A stretch of DNA of 64,000 nucleotides, from positions 372,001 through 436,000 of the forward strand of contig NZ_JACHCC010000001.1 of the NCBI RefSeq assembly GCF_014207135.1, read 5' to 3'. The position numbers and the translations under genes were made by a program. Under the pieces are notes generated by a model that ran no database searches, was not told the origin of the DNA, and worked only from the letters and a program-made list of their open reading frames with translations. Shown here piece after piece: positions 54,112-63,009 of the stretch. Within the stretch, counting starts at the first letter, position 1. Every line of letters begins with the position of its first letter. This DNA comes from Pedobacter cryoconitis (GTDB taxonomy: Bacteria; Bacteroidota; Bacteroidia; Sphingobacteriales; Sphingobacteriaceae).

Positions 54112-54523
54112 TATATAATTGTGTTACTTCTTAAACTTACTAAAATGGTTTAATAAGTTTTATATGTAATTAAAATAAAATAAAAATAATTCAATCTTTA
54201 ATTCTGTTTTAGTTTAAATCGTTTTAGTTTATGTTTTTATTTTATAATTCTAATTTATTTAACCGGAAAAATTGAGTTAACGAGGGGTTTGGGTCGGCGG
54301 ATTTCGTCGTGTTTTCCAGATTTGGCTTCTGGATTGTGTCGAATCGGGAAATAAAAACGTTTTATTTTTTAAAATTCTGATGGCTGTTTTCGGGATACGG
54401 AGAGGGACTGAAACCGGACTTGTGTATGCAAAGTCAAATCTTCCCGGAAGGATATTTTTGCCATAACTAATCTCTAATTTTATAAAAAACGGCAGATACT
54501 TTTACATTATAGCCAGCTTCAGA
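54112..54523. other. 412-base AT-rich intergenic region between ROK and LLM genes
   Basis: Contains the ROK palindrome (54133-54160), tandem GTTTTAGTTTA copies at 54206 and 54221 (15 bases apart), the 11-mer GTTTAAATCGT (54212), an inverted repeat CCAGA/TCTGG (near 54317-54333) and a TATTTTTG -7 element (54453-54460) for the LLM gene. No gene is seen. Confidence 0.55.
54133..54160. promoter_or_regulatory. Candidate ROK operator
   Basis: AAACTTACTAAA-ATGG-TTTAATAAGTTT is a 12-4-12 inverted repeat with one mismatch, 21 bases upstream of the ROK start. It suits autoregulation. Confidence 0.55.
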
Positions 54524-55546
54524 ATGACAGATGAAACATATAAAAGGAAATTATCAGATCTTCCTTATTCAGTATTAGATTTAGCTACAGTTGTAGCAGA
54601 AAAAACGCCTGCTGATACTTTTCGTAACAGCCTTGATCTGGCCCGAAAAGCAGAGGAGTTTGGATATACCCGGTATTGGTTCGCAGAACATCATAATATG
54701 ATTAATGTAGCAAGTTCAGCTACATCCTTGCTGATCGGCCATATTGCCGGTGGAACCAAAACAATCCGTGTAGGCTCTGGAGGTATAATGCTGCCCAATC
54801 ATTCTCCCTTAGTTGTGGCAGAGCAGTTCGGGACTTTAGCTTCTTTATATCCGGGAAGGATTGACCTGGGACTGGGACGTGCACCTGGTACAGATCAGAT
54901 TACAGCAATGGCTATCAGAGGCGAACGCTTTAATGCAGTGCATGATTTTCCGCAGGATATTATTAAACTCCAGACATTTTTTTCTGCTGAGAATGAAAAT
55001 AGTGCAGTCAGGGCCATTCCTGGTGAAGGACTTGATATTCCAATCTGGATATTAGGCTCAAGTACTGATAGTGCCAGATTAGCTGCCGCTATGGGACTTC
55101 CATATGCTTTTGCGAGTCATTTTGCACCAGCTCAGTTTCTGACAGCCATTCATATTTACCGTCAGAATTTCAGACCTTCAGTACACTTGAAGGCTCCTTA
55201 TGTGATTTCCTGTATCAATGTAGTCGCTGCGGATACGGATGCTGAGGCTGAAAGGCTGGCAACTTCATTTAAGCAGCTTTTTGTGGGTGTAGTTACTGGT
55301 AAACGCAAGCTGTTACAGCCTCCGGTAGAAAATATGGATGAAATCTGGAGTGATTTAGAGGAAGAAGCGGTTAATCAAATGATTGCCTGCTCATTTATCG
55401 GTAGCCCGGAAACAATTAAAGAAGACATGAAATCTTTTCTGGATCAGACAAAGGTAGATGAAGTCATGGTGACTTCACACATTTTTGACCATCAGGCGAG
55501 AATTCATTCTTATGAGCTTTTTGCAAAGCTTTTAAAAGAGAACTAA
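54524..55546 (+). CDS. LLM-class flavin-dependent oxidoreductase (luciferase-like)
   Basis: A 340-residue TIM-barrel flavoenzyme of the group-2 luciferase-like monooxygenases (YhbW type). It has RYWFAEHHNM, VGSGGIMLPNHSPLVVAEQFG and GLGRAPGTDQ. It uses FMNH2 supplied by another reductase to oxidise an organic substrate. An aldo/keto reductase follows after 28 bases and is probably co-transcribed. Substrate not known. Confidence 0.92.
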   Translation: MTDETYKRKLSDLPYSVLDLATVVAEKTPADTFRNSLDLARKAEEFGYTRYWFAEHHNMINVASSATSLLIGHIAGGTKTIRVGSGGIMLPNHSPLVVAEQFGTLASLYPGRIDLGLGRAPGTDQITAMAIRGERFNAVHDFPQDIIKLQTFFSAENENSAVRAIPGEGLDIPIWILGSSTDSARLAAAMGLPYAFASHFAPAQFLTAIHIYRQNFRPSVHLKAPYVISCINVVAADTDAEAERLATSFKQLFVGVVTGKRKLLQPPVENMDEIWSDLEEEAVNQMIACSFIGSPETIKEDMKSFLDQTKVDEVMVTSHIFDHQARIHSYELFAKLLKEN

Positions 55547-55574
55547 TATCTATTATATCATAAAATAAGATAAC

Positions 55575-56612
55575 ATGGAATACAGACAATTAGGTGCTTC
55601 GGGTCTTAAGGTACCCGTATTAAGTTTTGGTACTGCTACTTTTGGTGGTGGTAATGAGTTTTTTAAGGCCTGGGGAAATACTCAGGTTGAAGAGGCTGGC
55701 AGATTGATCAATTTATGTCTGGATGCCGGTGTTAATCTGTTTGATACAGCAAATGTGTATTCTAACGGATCATCAGAAGAAATTCTAGGTCAGGCTTTAA
55801 AGGGACTCCGGAATAGAGTCTTAATTTCAACTAAAGCCACTTTTCCAATGAGTGATGGCCCGAATGATCTGGGTTCATCCAGGTTTCATCTGATTAAACA
55901 ATGTGAAGAGAGTTTGAAAAGACTAAATACTGATCATATTGATATTTATCACATGCATGGTTTTGATGGGGTAACTCCAGTGGAGGAGACTCTGAAAACA
56001 CTGGAGAATCTGGTTCAGAGCGGTAAGGTACGTTATATAGCCTGTTCAAATTTTTCGGGATGGCATCTAATGAAATCACTTTCGGTTTCTGAAAGATTCG
56101 GATGGTCAAAATATATTGCACATCAGGCTTATTACTCCTTACTGGACAGGGAATTTGAATGGGAACTGATGCCATTAGGATTGGATCAGAAAGTTGGAAC
56201 TATTGTCTGGAGCCCGCTGGCTTCGGGGCGTTTATCAGGTAAATACAGACGTAATGAACCTCTTCCTGAAAATAATCGCGTACAACAGGGAGGTGGTCAT
56301 GGACCTGCTTTAAATGAAGAACGTTTATATACCATAGTGGATGCACTAGATGAAGTTGCTGCAGAAACTGGTAAATCTGTAGCCCAGATTTCATTAAACT
56401 GGTTGTTACAACGTCCAACGGTTTCGAATATCGTTATAGGGGCAAGGAATGAAGAACAACTCAAACAGAATCTGGATGCAGTGGGCTGGAACCTAAATAC
56501 TGACCAGATAAAGAAATTAGACGAAGCAAGTGCTCTCGAACCTATTTACCCTTACTGGCATCAAAGACAAAATGTAACCCTAAATCCTATACCGGAATTT
56601 TATAAAGGATAA
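55575..56612 (+). CDS. Aldo/keto reductase
   Basis: A 345-residue NADPH-dependent oxidoreductase. The catalytic tetrad is visible: Asp and Tyr in NLFDTANVYSNG, Lys in LISTKATF, His in IYHMHGFD. Coenzyme binding is WSPLASGRLSGKYRR and the C-terminal VIGARNEEQL. It belongs to the group of YakC/Tas-like reductases. The gene follows the LLM oxidoreductase and may act in the same detoxification or sugar pathway. Confidence 0.93.
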   Translation: MEYRQLGASGLKVPVLSFGTATFGGGNEFFKAWGNTQVEEAGRLINLCLDAGVNLFDTANVYSNGSSEEILGQALKGLRNRVLISTKATFPMSDGPNDLGSSRFHLIKQCEESLKRLNTDHIDIYHMHGFDGVTPVEETLKTLENLVQSGKVRYIACSNFSGWHLMKSLSVSERFGWSKYIAHQAYYSLLDREFEWELMPLGLDQKVGTIVWSPLASGRLSGKYRRNEPLPENNRVQQGGGHGPALNEERLYTIVDALDEVAAETGKSVAQISLNWLLQRPTVSNIVIGARNEEQLKQNLDAVGWNLNTDQIKKLDEASALEPIYPYWHQRQNVTLNPIPEFYKG

Positions 56613-56757
56613 TGTTATTTACCGCGAAGAGGTACTTTATAATAGAGAAATAAAAACCAGTAGAAAAAATAATTGTTTAATAGTTGATGTTTTGGGGCTT
56701 AAGTTCTTTTGATTGGGAACTGTAATGTGTATTTTAGCTTAAACTAAATATAAACTT

Positions 56758-57189
56758 ATGAGATATATTTCAATCTTATTACTTTTTACAGCAATCTCTT
56801 TCACGGGTTTTGCACAGAACAAAGATGCTATTCTTGGTCAATGGATTAATTCGACAGGTGAAGCACATGTAGAGATCTTTAAAAAAGATGCTAAATATTT
56901 CGGGAAAATTGTATGGCTGAAAACTCCAAAAGATGAGAAAGGCAATGCTAAAACAGATCTTAAAAACCCTGATGATAAGTTGAAATCAAGACCTATTCTG
57001 GGAATGGAAATGCTGAAGGACTTCGTTTTTGAAGATGGTAAATGGACTGATGGTAAGATATATGACCCTAAATCAGGTAAAACCTATAGCTGTAATATGA
57101 ATATAAAACCAAATGGTGAATTAAATATGCGTGGTTATATCGGTATTTCTTTATTAGGAAGAACTGAAGTCTGGAAAAGAGTTAAATAA
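56758..57189 (+). CDS. DUF2147 exported protein
   Basis: A 143-residue protein with a signal peptide ending in TGFAQ. The DUF2147 pattern is clear: LGQWINSTGEAHVEIFKKD, YFGKIVWLKTP, IYDPKSGKTYSCNM, MRGYIGISLLGRTEVWKR, a lipocalin-like small beta-barrel. It sits in the periplasm or outer membrane. Its stop codon overlaps the start of the next gene by one base, so the two are translationally coupled. Function unknown. Confidence 0.88.
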   Translation: MRYISILLLFTAISFTGFAQNKDAILGQWINSTGEAHVEIFKKDAKYFGKIVWLKTPKDEKGNAKTDLKNPDDKLKSRPILGMEMLKDFVFEDGKWTDGKIYDPKSGKTYSCNMNIKPNGELNMRGYIGISLLGRTEVWKRVK

Positions 57190-58205
57190 TGCGGGCATTC
57201 TTATACATTTTATTGCTGATACCTTTTTCTGTTTATTCTCAAACCTACGAACTCAGTACTGTTAATACCGGAACCAATACCAGTATCAGGGGAATGTCTA
57301 TAGTATCTGATAGTATTGCCTGGGTTAGCGGAAGTAACGGATGTATTGGTAAAAGTACAGACGGTGGTAAACAATGGACCTGGTTGAAGCCCAAAGGATA
57401 TGAGAAATTAGATTTCAGAGATATTGAAGCCTTTGATGCGAATCATGCGGTTATCGTTAATGCCGGTTCTCCAGCGTATATTCTCCGTACAGAAGATGGC
57501 GGAAAAAACTGGACAGAAACCTATAAAAATCTGGATTCGGCGATATTTCTTGATGGAATGGAATTCTGGGATAAAAAGCATGGGATCATTTTTGGTGATC
57601 CCATTCAAAATCGTTTACAGTTGCTGATTACAGATGATGGGGGATGCAGCTGGAAAGATATATCAGAACGATTAACTCAGACTATGGCTAAGGGAGAGGC
57701 TGGTTTCGCTGCCAGTGGGAGTGGAATGAAAACACTCGGTGGTGGTAAGGTCTGGATAGCTACCGGAGGTACAAAATCAAATATTTACGCCTCGGATAAT
57801 TATGGCTTGACCTGGAAGAAGTATGATTGCCCTATTTTGCACGGAAAAAGTAGTACGGGAGCATTTTCTATAGATTTTTACAATGAAAACCAGGGGATAG
57901 TTGTTGGCGGGGATTATGAAAAAGATAAAGAAAATACAAATAATGTCTTGTTAACCGAAGACGGAGGTAAAACATGGATAAAGCCATCCAGACCAGTTTT
58001 TGGTTACCGTTCTGGTGTGATCTGGTACGATGAGAAAACCTGTTTTGCTACAGGTACCTCGGGAACAGATGTTTCCAGAGACGGAGGAATGAACTGGTAC
58101 CATATCTCGGAAGAAAGCTTCAATGTTATTCAAAAAGGTAAAAAAGGAAATCTTGTATTGCTGGCCGGTAATAAAGGATTGATTTATAGTTTGAAAATTA
58201 AATAA
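57189..58205 (+). CDS. Exported beta-propeller protein (YCF48/BNR-like)
   Basis: A 338-residue protein with a signal peptide (ending in SVYSQ). It has repeated BNR/Asp-box-like units: KSTDGGKQWTWL, LRTEDGGKNWTE, ITDDGGCSWKD, ASDNYGLTWKK, LTEDGGKTWIK and VSRDGGMNWYH, giving about six to seven blades. Such propellers resemble photosystem II assembly factor YCF48 and sialidase-like proteins. The fold is clear, the role is not. It overlaps the DUF2147 gene by one base. Confidence 0.85.
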   Translation: MRAFLYILLLIPFSVYSQTYELSTVNTGTNTSIRGMSIVSDSIAWVSGSNGCIGKSTDGGKQWTWLKPKGYEKLDFRDIEAFDANHAVIVNAGSPAYILRTEDGGKNWTETYKNLDSAIFLDGMEFWDKKHGIIFGDPIQNRLQLLITDDGGCSWKDISERLTQTMAKGEAGFAASGSGMKTLGGGKVWIATGGTKSNIYASDNYGLTWKKYDCPILHGKSSTGAFSIDFYNENQGIVVGGDYEKDKENTNNVLLTEDGGKTWIKPSRPVFGYRSGVIWYDEKTCFATGTSGTDVSRDGGMNWYHISEESFNVIQKGKKGNLVLLAGNKGLIYSLKIK

Positions 58206-58208
58206 GAG

Positions 58209-59378
58209 TCAGACCCTTGCCTCATCAAAAAAGGGAGTTTTATTTTCTTCTACACATTTAACGGCATATAAATACATCGCGGCCGACCAGCTTTGCCAAT
58301 CCTGTCCCATTGGCAGATTATCCTGTGCTTTATGCCACTCATTAAAACCAAAGTCCGGTGCATCATAATGAATGCGCCGGATGAGTTTAGTTAATGCACA
58401 GAGTTTCTCAAAAGCAAGTTTAGGTCTTCCGGCGGCGACTAAAGCCGCTATATAAAATCCAATGATAAATGGCCAGATTCCTCCGTTATGATATTCTCCG
58501 GGTAGGTTGAAATCGGCATATCGCAAACGCCAGTCGGGATCTCCTGGTTGTATAAACGGGAAGAAATTAGGAGGGAGGTCTCCGGTCAGATCCCCTGTTT
58601 TTTTCATTTGCTCAGTTTCTTTTTCTATCCATGAGATAATTTCAAGAGCTCTGGATGGGGGCGCTAATCCTGAAAGAATAGCTATGCTGTTACCTAATAA
58701 ATCGAACCTTTCACTACTATATATTTTATAGGACCAGAGAGCATAATATGGTTTATGTTTTACGACAAGGCCTTCATGAACATGATGGTGTCTGGCATCT
58801 GCATTAATCGTAAAACGGCTCATGGCCTGGCGAAGTCCATCGGCCCGTTCATGCTGTCCAAAAAGTCTGAGGTAACTATAAACCAGTGAATTCACGTAGA
58901 GCCCATAACCCATTACCCATTGTTCATCCCGCCAGTCGCTGGTAGGTTGTTGGGCTGTCAGGTAACGATCAGAAGGACTTTGATACTCCATCCAGAGCAG
59001 GGATTTAGCAACAGCAGGTTCCAGAAAATCCATTTCACCGGTCACTTTCCTGAAAATGGAGATACCTAGTAAAAAAAGTGGGGTTGTGTCGCTTGCACCC
59101 CGGTCTTCTTTATCATGAACTAAAGAAGTGATATGTCCTTTTTCGGACTGATTTTCAGCTAATGTTTCCAAAACATTTCTGGTGGATTGTAATAGTTGCT
59201 CATTATCAGATACGGCGATCCCAAGGATAGAGATTAACAGATCGCGTGTATAGGGCTCAGGATATCCCCATCCTGCAGTACGGGGGAGCCCATGAAAGGG
59301 ACCTTTTGCATTATGTAGTAATACGTCTAAAGCACATTGTTTTGCTTTTTGAATTTCATTCCAGTCTTCAGTTTGCAT
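58209..59378 (-). CDS. (alpha/alpha)6-barrel glycoside hydrolase-like protein
   Basis: A 389-residue cytoplasmic protein without signal peptide. The segments GYPEPYTRDLLIS, TSDWRDEQWVMGYGLY and GEYHNGGIWPFI, with helical repeats, point to the six-hairpin glycosidase fold of neutral invertases (GH100-like) or glycogen-debranching relatives. The Asp in DWRDEQW and the His/Asn in YHNGGIWP are likely active-site residues. It is the last gene of a three-gene cassette behind a deacetylase and a glycosyltransferase. Family and substrate are uncertain; it may act on a sugar made by its neighbours. Confidence 0.75.
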   Translation of the reverse strand: MQTEDWNEIQKAKQCALDVLLHNAKGPFHGLPRTAGWGYPEPYTRDLLISILGIAVSDNEQLLQSTRNVLETLAENQSEKGHITSLVHDKEDRGASDTTPLFLLGISIFRKVTGEMDFLEPAVAKSLLWMEYQSPSDRYLTAQQPTSDWRDEQWVMGYGLYVNSLVYSYLRLFGQHERADGLRQAMSRFTINADARHHHVHEGLVVKHKPYYALWSYKIYSSERFDLLGNSIAILSGLAPPSRALEIISWIEKETEQMKKTGDLTGDLPPNFFPFIQPGDPDWRLRYADFNLPGEYHNGGIWPFIIGFYIAALVAAGRPKLAFEKLCALTKLIRRIHYDAPDFGFNEWHKAQDNLPMGQDWQSWSAAMYLYAVKCVEENKTPFFDEARV

Positions 59379-59389
59379 GGCTTGATCAT

Positions 59390-60532
59390 TTATACTATCC
59401 CTAATTTATCATTGATAATCTTTACAAATTGTTCTGCAACTTTGCGATAATTGAAGTTTTCAACGACGCGTTTTCTGGCAGCCTGCCCCAGTTCAAGTCT
59501 TAATAATGGCTGTGTGATTAATTGATGGAGATACTCCGCTATATCATGAACATTGGCTCGGTAATCTACAGTCCTTGGTTCATCAAAAAGTATTTTTTTG
59601 TATCCGGTACTTTCTGATTCATCAGGAATGGAAACCTCATTGACTACTATTTTTTCCGCTACCCTGGCCAGAAGAGCGGTTTCTCCATGGATAAGCGTAT
59701 CCAGCATACCCATTGCCCGGATTCCTATGACCGGTTTTTCACATGCCCCTGCCTCTACCTGTAACATTCCAAAGCCTTCCAGTCTTGAAGGGGCTGCATA
59801 AATATCACATGCCCCTAATAAATAGGGGACGAAATTGCGTGAAATTATATCGGTTGTAAATATTACATTTTGTGCAATGCCTAAATCTCTGGCGAGTTCC
59901 AAATCAGCAGCGTTTTGAATTCTTGTGCGTTCCTGAGGCCACACTTTACATACATATTTCCATTCCGGAATATCTTTTTTTAAGAGGGCTAATGCCTGCA
60001 TTACTTCTCTTCCTCCTTTTGAAGCTGCGTCACCGCCAACAGTTAAAATCATCAGCTCGTCCTGATGAATGTTCAGCATTTGCCTGACTGCATGAATGCG
60101 GGGATTATTTTTATCGCGGGGTGTAAATGTTTCCGTGTCACAGCCTATAGGGAGAACTACAATATTATCCGCCTTAATTCCATCCCGCACATACATTTGT
60201 TTTACCCAATTTGAAGTGACAAGGATAAGTGGCAGGTTGTTCAGCACATCCTGATGATTTGCGATATAGCCATTGGCTACTAACCAGGGGACAGGTAGCA
60301 TTTCATGTCGTAATGGATGAAGAACGAGATTTGGTGTATGTCCCCAATAGCCCGTGCCAATAACTATATCGGGCCTGAACCACCGGTAGTACCATTCTTT
60401 TTCCTGTGGGGATTCGAAATGTGCTGCTCTGGCATCAATGCCCAGCTCTAGTAATCCTCTGTATAAGAGATCGCCTTGTGTAGCCAGCCCGCTTGGAGAC
60501 GGTGGATAATCATATAACAACAGAACCTTCAT
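59390..60532 (-). CDS. Glycosyltransferase family 4
   Basis: A 380-residue GT-B glycosyltransferase. It starts with VLLLYDYPPSPSGLATQGDLL, a typical acceptor-domain nucleotide-binding loop, and has the retaining-enzyme signature PSRLEGFGMLQVEAGACEKPVIG (its EX7E core is EGFGMLQVE). It transfers a sugar from a nucleotide donor. It overlaps the deacetylase gene upstream by 4 bases and is followed by a glycosidase-like gene 11 bases later. It lacks the GGSGVVATELG-like opening of BshA, so it is not the bacillithiol enzyme. Confidence 0.92.
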   Translation of the reverse strand: MKVLLLYDYPPSPSGLATQGDLLYRGLLELGIDARAAHFESPQEKEWYYRWFRPDIVIGTGYWGHTPNLVLHPLRHEMLPVPWLVANGYIANHQDVLNNLPLILVTSNWVKQMYVRDGIKADNIVVLPIGCDTETFTPRDKNNPRIHAVRQMLNIHQDELMILTVGGDAASKGGREVMQALALLKKDIPEWKYVCKVWPQERTRIQNAADLELARDLGIAQNVIFTTDIISRNFVPYLLGACDIYAAPSRLEGFGMLQVEAGACEKPVIGIRAMGMLDTLIHGETALLARVAEKIVVNEVSIPDESESTGYKKILFDEPRTVDYRANVHDIAEYLHQLITQPLLRLELGQAARKRVVENFNYRKVAEQFVKIINDKLGIV

Positions 60533-61170
60533 AACGGAGTGTTTTGTAAGAGGTAATTCATTGCTTTTTCTGAATTGGTAAAACGCCAGAAAGATTCTTC
60601 CTTTGGAGTAGTTCTGGCTTCCCAGCTGTTTTCCTGAAAACCATATAAGCTGGTAACCAGTTTATATTTCTCCTGCCAGACTTCTGCTGATAGCAGGAAA
60701 TATAAATCAGCTGTTTGCCGGGCCTGAGGATAATACTTTTTATTGCCATCCTCATAAGCAAATAACCACAGCTCTTTGATGGCTAATAACCCTTTATGCC
60801 AGAGCTTAATCACTGCCCGGCTTGTTTCTTCATGACGTCGATGCCTGGTATATTCACCGTTTGGATGGTGAGAAATAACAAGGTCAAAAGACTGGCCCGG
60901 TAAGATTTTTAAAATTGTTTTTTCTACTTCATTCTCGTCAAGAGGAATTTGTTCCGGACCATCATCGAGATCAGCCATTTTTCCTTCTGCACCCAGGGTG
61001 TCTAGCAGGACTTTGAATTTAGGCGCACGGTCCTGGTCTTTAGAACGACATAGACTGGCTATGAAATATTGCCAGCTGGGATTTGCTAGTATTGTTCCGC
61101 CTGCCCATAAGGTTTCATCATCAGGATGAGCTACAATAATGGCTACCTTTCTCCCTGTTTTATCCTTCAT
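60529..61170 (-). CDS. PIG-L/LmbE-family deacetylase
   Basis: A 213-residue enzyme. The metal-binding motif is AHPDDE (14-19), with VISHHPNGEYTRHRRHEE providing further His ligands. Family members remove N-acetyl groups from GlcNAc conjugates, as in GPI, mycothiol and bacillithiol synthesis. It opens the three-gene cassette; the GT4 gene overlaps its 3' end by 4 bases. The substrate is probably a GlcNAc-containing glycoside formed or used by the neighbouring glycosyltransferase, an inference. Confidence 0.92.
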   Translation of the reverse strand: MKDKTGRKVAIIVAHPDDETLWAGGTILANPSWQYFIASLCRSKDQDRAPKFKVLLDTLGAEGKMADLDDGPEQIPLDENEVEKTILKILPGQSFDLVISHHPNGEYTRHRRHEETSRAVIKLWHKGLLAIKELWLFAYEDGNKKYYPQARQTADLYFLLSAEVWQEKYKLVTSLYGFQENSWEARTTPKEESFWRFTNSEKAMNYLLQNTPL

Positions 61171-61262
61171 AACAATATAGCAGCTTTTTGTTTGTAACTA
61201 TCTGTTAGTCAAAACGATTAAAGTTGTAAATTGTTTATGTCGGATTGAATTTTATTTGGATA

Positions 61263-62450
61263 TTAATCTTGTATCTCCAGAATATCTTTAGCCAGACTGA
61301 TCATCTTTTCAGATCCAGTGTATTTGCCATGTTCATCGGATAATTTAATCACGTCTGTCCATTCTTCATTCTGCGGTTGAGCCTGCGTCATTTTAATTAC
61401 GATATTCATCGGAGCTGGGCCTGCGTCATTGGTCAGATTGGTGCCTATGCCGAAAGAAATGCCAATTTTATTATAGCAATGCCCCGCAATACGGGATACC
61501 TTTTCATAATTAAGTGCATCTGAAAAGATAATTGTCTTAGTTCTCGGGTCGATTCCCATTCGTTGATAATGAGCAATTACTTTATCTGCAAACAGAAGTG
61601 GATCTCCACTATCATGTCTCACACCATCAAACAGTTTAGAGAACATTTTATCAAATTGTCTGAAAAATACATCAGTAGTATAAGTGTCTGATAGTGCAAT
61701 TCCCAGATCTCCGCGAAAAACCTGTACCCAATGTTCCAGGCCTAAAGAGTTTGCCATTTTGAAACCATAGCGAGCGGCATGAAACATGAACCATTCATGG
61801 GCATGAGTTCCGATTGGTTTGGTCTGGTGCATCATAGCCATGTGAACATTACTTGTACCTATGAAAGAACCTGAACCATATTTTTGAAGTGTTTGCAATA
61901 CAATACGGTGTACAGCATAAGAATATCTGCGACGTGTACCAAATTCTGCAACTGTTACACCCAGATCATGATAGTTTTCAATCTTTTTCCGGGTCCGCTC
62001 AATGATTTCTTCATTGCTGATCCGGATGGAATGATTCATCTCGTAAAATAATTCACAAATCAGGGACATGATTGGCACTTCCCATAAAATTGCGCGATAC
62101 CACAATCCTTCAATATGCACCTCCAGCTGATCATCATGCTGTTCAATATGGACTTCCTCAGGCTGATAACGGTAGCCTTCCAGGAAATCCAGGTACAGCG
62201 GATCGAGATACGGACAGTTAACCTGCAGGAACTTCTTTTCTTCTCTGGTCAGACGCAGCTGGGCCATTTCATTGACTGCCTTACGCAGTGCATCACCAAA
62301 TCCTGCCGGAAAGGAGTGATTCCCACGGTTTATAAATTTATAGCGGACTTTTGCATAAGGAAATAAGCGGATAACGCCCTGCTGCATCGTGAACTTATAA
62401 AAATCATTGTCGAGGATAGACACTATTGAAGGAACCGGTTGTATAGTCAT
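61263..62450 (-). CDS. pncB: Nicotinate phosphoribosyltransferase
   Basis: A 395-residue enzyme of NAD salvage. SILDNDFYKFTMQQGV, RRRYSYAVHRIVLQ, GTSNVHMAMMHQTKPIGTHAHEW with the autophosphorylated His, and KTIIFSDALNYEKV are all diagnostic. It converts nicotinate and PRPP with ATP to nicotinate mononucleotide. Upstream on the same strand are a cupin and an MDR oxidoreductase gene; it may be read with them, with 58 bases between. Confidence 0.95.
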   Translation of the reverse strand: MTIQPVPSIVSILDNDFYKFTMQQGVIRLFPYAKVRYKFINRGNHSFPAGFGDALRKAVNEMAQLRLTREEKKFLQVNCPYLDPLYLDFLEGYRYQPEEVHIEQHDDQLEVHIEGLWYRAILWEVPIMSLICELFYEMNHSIRISNEEIIERTRKKIENYHDLGVTVAEFGTRRRYSYAVHRIVLQTLQKYGSGSFIGTSNVHMAMMHQTKPIGTHAHEWFMFHAARYGFKMANSLGLEHWVQVFRGDLGIALSDTYTTDVFFRQFDKMFSKLFDGVRHDSGDPLLFADKVIAHYQRMGIDPRTKTIIFSDALNYEKVSRIAGHCYNKIGISFGIGTNLTNDAGPAPMNIVIKMTQAQPQNEEWTDVIKLSDEHGKYTGSEKMISLAKDILEIQD

Positions 62451-62508
62451 ATGTTCAGGTTAATCCAGCTATTAGCATAATTCGCGCCAATAGCTGATTA
62501 AATCTGCC

Positions 62509-62997
62509 TTAAATATAAGAATTAGCATCCAATAGAACGGCTAGTTGAATACAATGTGTATCAGAACGATTGCTCCAGGCATGATTTGTACCTCTCTGAA
62601 CCACGATATCCCCGGCCTTTAAAAGTGTTTCTTCATCATCCAGGATCATATATATTTCCCCTGATAAGATGATAATATAATCTAATGTATCAGTTTTGTG
62701 CATCAGAGGATGTACCTGGCCTTTTTCCAGTGGTTTAATGCCCAGGTCTTTATCTGGTGGAATGCTGACGTAACGGAAATAAGAGCCATTAACAGGAACT
62801 TTGGGGAAAGCTGTGTTTTCAACCAGAACTTCTTTTGACAGACTTGCGGGCATTTCATTGGTAACCCAGATATCAGAAATAATCAGACCTGGAAAATGTT
62901 CGGAGACATTTTTCACAATGGCATCTTCGGTAATTACTGATTTACCATTTTTAATTCCTGTTACGATTCGACGGGGTATTTTGGGAATTGGAGACAT
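62509..62997 (-). CDS. Cupin domain protein
   Basis: A 162-residue protein. The C-terminal cupin motif is HKTDTLDYIIILSGEIYMIL-like (94-115) followed by AGDIVVQRGTNHAWSN, with a His at each metal position. The N-terminal 90 residues are an additional beta segment. Cupins of this type bind metals and can be dioxygenases, isomerases or sensors. It lies 12 bases after the MDR oxidoreductase gene and is likely co-transcribed. Confidence 0.88.
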   Translation of the reverse strand: MSPIPKIPRRIVTGIKNGKSVITEDAIVKNVSEHFPGLIISDIWVTNEMPASLSKEVLVENTAFPKVPVNGSYFRYVSIPPDKDLGIKPLEKGQVHPLMHKTDTLDYIIILSGEIYMILDDEETLLKAGDIVVQRGTNHAWSNRSDTHCIQLAVLLDANSYI

Positions 62998-63009
62998 ATC
63001 TTTAATAAT

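Noticed and set aside
59390..61170. Bacillithiol synthesis (bshA, bshB)
   Set aside because: A GT4 and a PIG-L deacetylase are adjacent, but the GT lacks the BshA opening and the deacetylase has the generic LmbE motif; no bshC or malate-linked gene is seen.
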